14,510 nt of DNA from an uncultured Alphaproteobacteria bacterium. GTDB lineage: Bacteria > Pseudomonadota > Alphaproteobacteria > TMED127. The DNA is taken from the NCBI GenBank assembly GCA_902567145.1, contig CACFLM010000019.1, positions 1-14,510 on the forward strand, in the 5' to 3' direction. The number at the start of each line of letters is the position of its first letter. The first letter of the stretch is position 1. Positions 6,965 to 12,666 of the stretch are shown in pieces. The notes under the pieces are model-generated. The model saw only the letters and a program-made list of their open reading frames with translations, was not told the DNA's origin and did no database searches. Both the position numbers and the translations under genes were made by a program.

Positions 6965-7359
6965 GAATATTTTTTTACTTAAATATACTTATACTATTAA
7001 ATTTTAATTCACTTTTATCTCAAGAAATAGAATGTCAAGGTGCCATTCTCAGAGTTTTAAACAAAACTACTAACGAGAAAAATTATTTTTCAGTTCCTTT
7101 ATCACAGACGATAGAACTTCACAATTCAAGTATAGTTGTACATAGATGTCTTAAGATAGATAAAAAAGGTAAAAACGATGAAGTTGCTTTATTAACACAT
7201 AAATTAACTGAAGGCTCAGAAATTGAAAAAGTTTTTTTTGGATGGGTTTTTAAATCAACACAATATTTGAACTCTCCTAGTAACCCTGTATATGATATTA
7301 AACTTGAAAAATGTTTAGTTGAAGACCCAATATTCCTAAAAAACAATGAAACTATGTAA
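6961..7359 (+). CDS. DUF2155 secreted protein
   Basis: A 132-residue protein of the DUF2155 family, found in alphaproteobacteria next to MlaD and NDUFA12 genes and of unknown function. An N-terminal signal peptide (about residues 1-20, FFYLNILILLNFNSLLS, likely cut before QEIE) points to the periplasm. The mature domain has AILRVLNKTTNEKNYFSVPL, TIELHNSSIVVHRCLKI, a GWVFKSTQYLNSPSNPVYDI segment (the typical W-[MV]-F-x-S-x-x-L-x-x-x-x-x-P-V-Y-D signature) and LEKC. C63 and C118 are placed to form a disulfide. The start overlaps the 74-residue gene by four bases. The stop overlaps the convergent aat gene by eight bases. Confidence 0.88.
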   Translation: MRIFFYLNILILLNFNSLLSQEIECQGAILRVLNKTTNEKNYFSVPLSQTIELHNSSIVVHRCLKIDKKGKNDEVALLTHKLTEGSEIEKVFFGWVFKSTQYLNSPSNPVYDIKLEKCLVEDPIFLKNNETM

Positions 7360-7978
7360 AATAGTCGAGAATCCAACTATCTAACTTTTCTGGAAAGTTA
7401 GGATTCTCATCAAGTTTATTATTTTGGAGAATTTCAAGATATTTCCCTCTCGAGATTTTCTTTGTTCCAAATTGCTTGAGATGTTCAGAGTAAAATTGTG
7501 TATCAATGAATTTAAACCCTCCTTGTTTAAGTAATGCGGCTAAGTAAGTTAATGCAATTTTACTCGCATTTTCTTTTAAACTAAACATACTTTCACCACA
7601 GAAGATTTGTCCTATAATGATTCCATACAACCCTCCAACAAGAGAATTGTCATAATAACATTCTACTGATTTTGCAAAACCTAATTTATGAAGCTTTGTA
7701 TAGTTGTCAATAATTTGCTTATTAATCCAAGAATTATCTCTATTTTTATTTTTAGCGCAAAGATTGATAACCTTAACGAAATTTAGGTTAATTTCAATTT
7801 TATGATCGTTTTTTTTTATAACCTTATGTAAACTTTTTGAGATTTTGAACTCTTTTAAATCTATAATACCTCTTTCTTTTGGCTCCACCCAATATATGTA
7901 AGGGTCATAATTGGAATCAGACATAGGAAATATTCCTTTTTCATAAGCTTTAAGTACTAATTTTGTAGATAAAAACAT
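7352..7978 (-). CDS. aat: Leucyl/phenylalanyl-tRNA--protein transferase
   Basis: A 208-residue Aat, slightly shorter than E. coli Aat (about 234). The enzyme transfers Leu or Phe from tRNA to the N-terminal Lys or Arg of proteins, creating primary N-degrons for ClpS-ClpA-ClpP. Motifs in order are AYEKGIFPM at 11-19, WVEPKERGIIDL at 30-41, WINKQIIDNYTKLHKLGFAKSVE at 84-106, LVGGLYGI at 113-120, FCGESMFSLKENASKIAL at 126-143, FIDTQFYSEHLKQFGTKKISR at 157-177 and a terminal helix. GIFPW is GIFPM here. It is the last gene of the M48-aroQ-accB-accC-aat operon, three bases after accC. The stop (TAG) overlaps the convergent DUF2155 gene by 8 bases, and a hairpin lies in its last codons. Confidence 0.95.
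   Translation of the reverse strand: MFLSTKLVLKAYEKGIFPMSDSNYDPYIYWVEPKERGIIDLKEFKISKSLHKVIKKNDHKIEINLNFVKVINLCAKNKNRDNSWINKQIIDNYTKLHKLGFAKSVECYYDNSLVGGLYGIIIGQIFCGESMFSLKENASKIALTYLAALLKQGGFKFIDTQFYSEHLKQFGTKKISRGKYLEILQNNKLDENPNFPEKLDSWILDYFT
7367..7408. terminator. Hairpin at the DUF2155/aat convergent junction, probable bidirectional terminator
   Basis: CTAACTTT (7381-7388) and AAAGTTAG (7394-7401) pair perfectly over a 5-base TCTGG loop. They are flanked by GAGAATC (7367-7373) and GATTCTC (7402-7408), which pair perfectly with a 7-base one-sided bulge (7374-7380). That is 15 base pairs in total. It starts 7 bases after the DUF2155 stop and lies inside the aat 3' coding end. On the minus strand it is followed by a short U-rich run (CTATTTTA) reaching the aat stop; on the plus strand the run (TTTATTATTTT) is looser and a few bases further on. 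Confidence 0.6.
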
Positions 7979-7981
7979 AAT

Positions 7982-9319
7982 CTATGAGTTCAATTTGTCG
8001 TACCAACTAATGTCAAATTTAGCGTCTACAAAGTTTTTATGGCTTAAAATTTTTTTAAGAACTTGAATATTTGTTTCAATACCTTCTATAACGTACTCAT
8101 CTAAGGCTCTTTTAAGTCTCATGATACATTCTTCTCTATTTTTTCCTTTTGAAATTATTTTTGAGATTAGGCCATCATAAAAAGATGTTACACTACATCC
8201 TGAATATAAAAGTGAGTCAATTCTTATTCCGGGTCCACCTGGAGGGTGATAGGTCTTGACAAGACCAGTTGATGGGAACATTGTAATTGGATTTTCAGCA
8301 TTTATTCTACATTCGATAGAATGACTTGTTTTTTTAATGTCATCTTGCGTAATTGATAGTTTTTCCCCTGACGCAACATTGATTTGCTCTTTGACAATAT
8401 CAATATTAAACACTTCTTCCGTAACTGTATGTTCAACTTGAAGTCTAGTGTTCATTTCAATAAAAAAAAACTCTCCACTGCTATATAAATATTCAACAGT
8501 TCCTAAATTCTGATAACCAACATTCTTAAAGGCATTTAAAGTAATCTCACAAACTTTTCTTCTATCAATTTCATTAATTCCTGGGCTAGGACATTCTTCA
8601 ATAATTTTCTGATTTCTTCTCTGAATGGAACACTCTCGCTCTCCAACATGGATTAAATTACCATTCTTGTCTCCAATGATTTGAACTTCAATATGTCTTG
8701 GATTTTCAAGAAATTTTTCGATGTAAACATTGTCATTCCCAAAACTTTGAATAGCTTCTTTTTTTGCCATTAAAAAATTATCTTTTAGATAATCCTCATT
8801 ATCAACTTTTTTAATACCTCTTCCGCCACCGCCGTTACTGGCTTTTACTAAAACTGGATATCCAATTTCTTTAGAAATGATTTTTGCGTCCGTAAAACTT
8901 TTAACATTCTTCTTGCTTCCGGGTATTATTGGAAGACCGAGTTTTTTAGCAAAGTTTTTGGCTTTTATCTTATCCGACATTTTATCTATATGATCATGTT
9001 TTGGACCAATAAATTGGAACCCGTGATCATTTACGATTTTTGCAAAACTTGCATTTTCTGATAGCATCCCAATACCAGGGTGTATTGCGTCAACATTTGC
9101 TATTGTTGCCGCTGAAATTATTGAAGGAATATTTAAATATGAACTTTTTACTTGTGGTGGACCAATACAAACACTTTCGTCGGCTAGTCTAACGAACATT
9201 TCCTTTTCATCAGCAGTTGAGTGAACAACTACAGTCTTAATATCTAACTCTTTACAAGCTCTTAGGATTCTTAGGGCTATCTCCCCTCTATTTGCAACTA
9301 AAATTTTTTTTAGCATCAT
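7982..9319 (-). CDS. accC: Biotin carboxylase subunit of acetyl-CoA carboxylase
   Basis: A 445-residue ATP-grasp biotin carboxylase that carboxylates the biotin on AccB, the first half-reaction of malonyl-CoA synthesis. The N-terminal domain (KKILVANRGEIALRILRACKEL) is followed by the ATP-binding glycine loop GGGGRG, ECSIQRRNQK and EMNTRLQVEH. The C-terminal part has PPGGPGIRID, whose Arg matches E. coli R338. Numbered from the second Met, positions agree with E. coli through residue 88. Odd points are HPGIGMLSEN where the family has HPGYGFLSEN (Y82I, F84M) and HTVTE where it has HPVTE; the metal-binding Glu/Asn and catalytic Arg of EMNTRLQVE remain. The start is one of two adjacent ATGs overlapping the accB stop. 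A related acyl-CoA carboxylase subunit is less likely, because the partner is a canonical AccB. Confidence 0.95.
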   Translation of the reverse strand: MMLKKILVANRGEIALRILRACKELDIKTVVVHSTADEKEMFVRLADESVCIGPPQVKSSYLNIPSIISAATIANVDAIHPGIGMLSENASFAKIVNDHGFQFIGPKHDHIDKMSDKIKAKNFAKKLGLPIIPGSKKNVKSFTDAKIISKEIGYPVLVKASNGGGGRGIKKVDNEDYLKDNFLMAKKEAIQSFGNDNVYIEKFLENPRHIEVQIIGDKNGNLIHVGERECSIQRRNQKIIEECPSPGINEIDRRKVCEITLNAFKNVGYQNLGTVEYLYSSGEFFFIEMNTRLQVEHTVTEEVFNIDIVKEQINVASGEKLSITQDDIKKTSHSIECRINAENPITMFPSTGLVKTYHPPGGPGIRIDSLLYSGCSVTSFYDGLISKIISKGKNREECIMRLKRALDEYVIEGIETNIQVLKKILSHKNFVDAKFDISWYDKLNS

Positions 9320-9750
9320 TCAATCAGAACTAAAGGTTCACCAAATTCAACTGGCGCTTCATTTTTTACATAAATTTTCTTAACAGTACCATTTCTGTCG
9401 GCAACAATTTCATTCATTGTTTTCATTGCTTCTATAATCAATAAAACCTGACCAATTTTAACGTTTTGACCAATTTCTATAAATTGTTTAGATCCAGGCT
9501 CTGGACTTAAATATGCTGTTCCTACTAATGGTGATTTGAGAGATGTCTCTGGTTTAGTTTGATCTAAGTCTTTTGGAATTTTTTCATCAATTTTTTTAAC
9601 AGTAGAAACTTTTTTTAATTCATTTGTGTTTTTTTTTAATTTATAAGAAAATTTTCCGTCAGAGATATCCAACTCAGATAAATTGTTTTTTTCCATCAAT
9701 TTGGATAAAAAGTCAATATCCTCTGTTATCTTTTTATCTAATTTTTTCAT
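9316..9750 (-). CDS. accB: Biotin carboxyl carrier protein of acetyl-CoA carboxylase
   Basis: A 144-residue BCCP. An N-terminal segment (about 1-42, DIDFLSKLMEKNNLSELDIS) typical of AccB is followed by a charged flexible linker (about 43-72) and a C-terminal biotinyl domain (about 73-144). Biotin is attached to K110 in the EAMKTMNEI motif. The thumb loop characteristic of true AccB is present (TAYLSPEPGSKQFIEIGQ at 79-95). The gene overlaps accC by four bases and starts one base after the aroQ stop, the usual alphaproteobacterial aroQ-accB-accC order. Confidence 0.97.
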   Translation of the reverse strand: MKKLDKKITEDIDFLSKLMEKNNLSELDISDGKFSYKLKKNTNELKKVSTVKKIDEKIPKDLDQTKPETSLKSPLVGTAYLSPEPGSKQFIEIGQNVKIGQVLLIIEAMKTMNEIVADRNGTVKKIYVKNEAPVEFGEPLVLIE

Positions 9751-9751
9751 T

Positions 9752-10177
9752 TTACAGATATTTTAAAGAATAAATTGCAATTTGATACACGTTGGTTCCG
9801 AATCCAGCTATAATACCATCAACTACTGGGCTTACAAATGAGTTTTTTCTAAACTCTTCTCTACTATATATATTAGAAATATGAACTTCGATCTTTGGTA
9901 AACTTACTATTTTCAAAGCATCATGAATTGCTATTGAAGTATGTGTAAATGCACCTGCATTTATTATAAGGCCATCAAACTCTTTAGAGTCATGAATTTT
10001 ATCAATAATTTCAGATTCAGAATTACTTTGAAAAAAAGATAACTTTAATTGATCATTTTTAAAAAAATCAATACATTCTTTTTCAATTTGAGATAATGTT
10101 TTATTACCATATATTTTGGTTTCTCGTTTTCCAAGTTGATTTAGGTTGGGTCCATTAATTATAATAATTTTCTTCAT
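9752..10177 (-). CDS. aroQ: 3-dehydroquinate dehydratase, type II
   Basis: A 141-residue type II dehydroquinase, which converts 3-dehydroquinate to 3-dehydroshikimate in the shikimate pathway as a small flavodoxin-like dodecamer. Motifs are IINGPNLNQLGKRETKIYG (7-24) with catalytic R18 and Y23, QSNSESEIIDKIH (50-62), LIINAGAFTHTSIAIHDAL (70-88) with N73, EVHISN (97-102) with catalytic H99, and REEFRKNSFVS. The usual REP of the lid loop is RET here, sparing the Arg. The start overlaps the M48 protease stop by four bases, so it is the second gene of the operon. Confidence 0.97.
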   Translation of the reverse strand: MKKIIIINGPNLNQLGKRETKIYGNKTLSQIEKECIDFFKNDQLKLSFFQSNSESEIIDKIHDSKEFDGLIINAGAFTHTSIAIHDALKIVSLPKIEVHISNIYSREEFRKNSFVSPVVDGIIAGFGTNVYQIAIYSLKYL

Positions 10178-11472
10178 TTCTTTTTTTTATTCATTTCATA
10201 TTCTAGATCAGATAATTTTTTTCTTAATATTGGGTCTTTAGTAATTTTTCTTGCCCTATCTAGATGCATTTTTGCACTGTCAAACTTTCCACTTAATATA
10301 TACTTTTCAGCAAATGCATAAGAAGAGTAATCTAATTTTTTTAATTTGCCGTAATTTAACCCTAAATAGTGCCATGCATCAATGGGAAATTCATCTTTTT
10401 TTATATATGACAACAAGAGATTAATAGATTTCTCTTGGTTTGCTCTAAGACCGCTATGATAAAGTGATTTAGCTAAGAATAACTTAAATCCTTTTTCATT
10501 AGGTAGGATAGAATTTGAAATAAGAAAGGAATTTATTGCATTAGAAAAATTACCATTTTCAAAGAACATTTGTCCTTGAAGTTCATGAAAATAAGGATTT
10601 TGTTTTTCTAATTCGATACATTTATTAATTAAGATCATCGCATTCTGAATCTTTCCAACTCTATAATTATTAAGAGCATAAGCGTACATGCTTTCTAATG
10701 AATCTTTATTAGGATAAATAATCTCAAGTTGATCGTTTTTTAAGAAGAAACCATTCAGTTTAGCTTTTGCTAAATTGAACCTTTGATTTAAACGTGTATA
10801 TTTTTTAATATTTTGTTTATCAAAATTAATTTTGATATTTCTTATCCTTTCTGTCGAAAGTGGATGAGTAAGAAAATAAGGGTTTATTTTTCTTATTTTT
10901 TCATTTCTTTGAATCTCTTTGAATATATTTATTAGTCCTTGTAGAGAGAAACCATTGTCTTTTAGAAGTCTTATTGCTGTTTGATCAGCAAGGGATTCTT
11001 GTGACCTTGAAAATGCTAATAGTCTTGCATTACTTAAATGTTGGCCTCCCATTAATAAGGCAGAGCCAGCACTATATGCTCCACTTGCAATTGCGCCAAC
11101 AGCAAGAATTGATGATAATATATTAATTACAGAATTTTTTTCCATAGCCATTTGTCTTTTTTGGAAGTGTCCACCTATTATATGACCAATTTCGTGAGAA
11201 ATAACTCCAGCGATATCGTCAACTCTTTTACTTTTTAACAATAGTTCTGTTGTGAAAAAAAATTTTTTATCTGGAGTTACCAATGCATTGATATATTTTT
11301 GATTGTCTAAATAGAAAGTTAAAACTTGACCCTCAAGTTCAGTATTCTTTACCAAAATTTTACTTATATCTGTTAAAAAATTTTCAATTTCTGCATCTCT
11401 GATAACGTTTATTGAGTTAGCTTTTATTGAGGAAGAAAAAATAATAAATGCAAAAGTTATTAGTATTCTCAT
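10174..11472 (-). CDS. M48 metalloprotease with C-terminal TPRs (BepA/YfgC-like)
   Basis: A 432-residue exported protease. A signal peptide (about residues 1-18, likely cut after IKA) leads to an M48 domain with the zinc motif HEIGH at 93-97 and the third ligand expected at E159 in SQESLADQTA. The segment between them includes a Gly/Ala-rich hydrophobic stretch (about 117-142). From about 255 to 420 there is helical TPR-like sequence (for example YAYALNNYRVGKIQNAMILI and AWHYLGLNYGKLKKLDYSSYAFA). This architecture matches BepA, a periplasmic protease-chaperone that helps or degrades outer-membrane beta-barrel intermediates such as LptD. A homologous role here is inference. It is the first gene of the operon with aroQ, accB, accC and aat, and ends in a run of lysine codons overlapping aroQ. 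Confidence 0.92.
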   Translation of the reverse strand: MRILITFAFIIFSSSIKANSINVIRDAEIENFLTDISKILVKNTELEGQVLTFYLDNQKYINALVTPDKKFFFTTELLLKSKRVDDIAGVISHEIGHIIGGHFQKRQMAMEKNSVINILSSILAVGAIASGAYSAGSALLMGGQHLSNARLLAFSRSQESLADQTAIRLLKDNGFSLQGLINIFKEIQRNEKIRKINPYFLTHPLSTERIRNIKINFDKQNIKKYTRLNQRFNLAKAKLNGFFLKNDQLEIIYPNKDSLESMYAYALNNYRVGKIQNAMILINKCIELEKQNPYFHELQGQMFFENGNFSNAINSFLISNSILPNEKGFKLFLAKSLYHSGLRANQEKSINLLLSYIKKDEFPIDAWHYLGLNYGKLKKLDYSSYAFAEKYILSGKFDSAKMHLDRARKITKDPILRKKLSDLEYEMNKKKK

Positions 11473-11505
11473 GAAAATTAGTTTAATTTATTTTTATATT
11501 TTTTC
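11473..11505. promoter_or_regulatory. 33-base divergent intergenic region between M48 protease and aminotransferase genes
   Basis: The region is nearly all A and T. A plus-strand TATATT (11495-11500) and a minus-strand TATAAA (11498-11493) overlap, so the two genes may have back-to-back promoters sharing the same -10 sequence. The plus-strand box would give an almost leaderless aminotransferase mRNA. I see no Shine-Dalgarno for either gene and no good -35. Confidence 0.33.
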
Positions 11506-12666
11506 ATGAAAAATAAAACATATTTTCCATCTAATAGATCAAACATAGATTCATTTTATGTGATGGACCTATTACACAGTGCTAATAAACTCGAAGCGAA
11601 TGGAAAAAAAATCTTTCATCTTGAGTTAGGAGAGCCTCAACCCGCAACGCCACCTAAAGTATTAAAGGAATTTTCTAGGCTTTCTAATTTAAAATTACCG
11701 GGTTACACACCTTCAAATGGAATTGAAATACTTAGGCAAAGGATAGCAGATTATTATAATTCACGTTACGATTTAAAAATTAATAATGACCAGATTTTTA
11801 TTACTACCGGATCTTCTGGTGCTTTCTTGTTATCTTTCTTGGTATGTTTTGAACCAGGTTCAAGAGTTGCAATATTTAATCCTGTTTATCCAGCATACAG
11901 GAACATACTAAAATGTTTAAATATTGACGTAGTAGAAATTTTTCCAGATAAAAAATCAATTGATAAAATAAATCCTTATTTGATTGAAAAGGAAAAAGTC
12001 GATGGATTGATAATTTCTAATCCTAATAATCCAAATGGCCAAAAGTACTCGAAAATCGAATTAAATTTTATTTATGATTATTGTAAGAAAAATAAAATAA
12101 TTTTAATATCTGACGAAATTTATCATGGAATTGAATATGAAGATAAGGCTTTTTCAATGCTTAATTTTGGAGAGTATGTAATCGTTATAAATAGTTTCTC
12201 TAAATATTTTTGTATGCCTGGATCGAGACTTGGTTGGGCAATAATTCCAGAATCACTGACAAATAATTTCTTAAAACTTTCACAAAACCTTTTTATTTCT
12301 TCAGGAAATATTGCACAATATTCAGCCTTAAAAGTATTTGATTGTCTGAAGGAATTGAATAATTTAGTTAAAATTTATCATTCAACAAGGGATCAAGTAT
12401 ATCAAATTCTCAAAAATATACCTGTTATAAATTTTAACAAACCTCAAGGTTCATTTTATTTCTACTTAGATATTAAAAAAACAAATTTAGATTCTTTTGA
12501 ATTCGTTAATAAATTAATGCATGAGACTGGGGTAGTTCTAACTCCTGGCATTGATTTTGATAAAAATAATGGAAAGAGGACAGTAAGATTATCTTTTTCA
12601 TCAAAACAAGAAATAGTTCTAGAAGCAGCAGAAATACTTCACAATTGGTTTAAAAAGAATTATTGA
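11506..12666 (+). CDS. Pyridoxal phosphate-dependent aminotransferase, class I/II
   Basis: A 386-residue fold-type I aminotransferase (COG0436 type), cytoplasmic. The N-terminal arm is followed by HLELGEPQPATPPKV at 38-52, PGYTPSNGIEILRQRIADYY at 65-84, TTGSSGAFLLSF at 100-111 (the PLP-phosphate turn), ISNPNNPNG at 170-178, SDEIYHGIEY at 202-211 and SFSKYFCMPGSRLGW at 230-244. K233 forms the Schiff base, D203 and Y206 contact the cofactor, R241 is the phosphate-binding Arg and R361 (RTVRLSF) binds the substrate carboxylate. The substrate cannot be told from sequence; aspartate, aromatic or branched-chain amino acids are all possible. It stands alone, diverging from the M48 operon, and its last 7 bases overlap the convergent rne gene. 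Confidence 0.93.
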   Translation: MKNKTYFPSNRSNIDSFYVMDLLHSANKLEANGKKIFHLELGEPQPATPPKVLKEFSRLSNLKLPGYTPSNGIEILRQRIADYYNSRYDLKINNDQIFITTGSSGAFLLSFLVCFEPGSRVAIFNPVYPAYRNILKCLNIDVVEIFPDKKSIDKINPYLIEKEKVDGLIISNPNNPNGQKYSKIELNFIYDYCKKNKIILISDEIYHGIEYEDKAFSMLNFGEYVIVINSFSKYFCMPGSRLGWAIIPESLTNNFLKLSQNLFISSGNIAQYSALKVFDCLKELNNLVKIYHSTRDQVYQILKNIPVINFNKPQGSFYFYLDIKKTNLDSFEFVNKLMHETGVVLTPGIDFDKNNGKRTVRLSFSSKQEIVLEAAEILHNWFKKNY

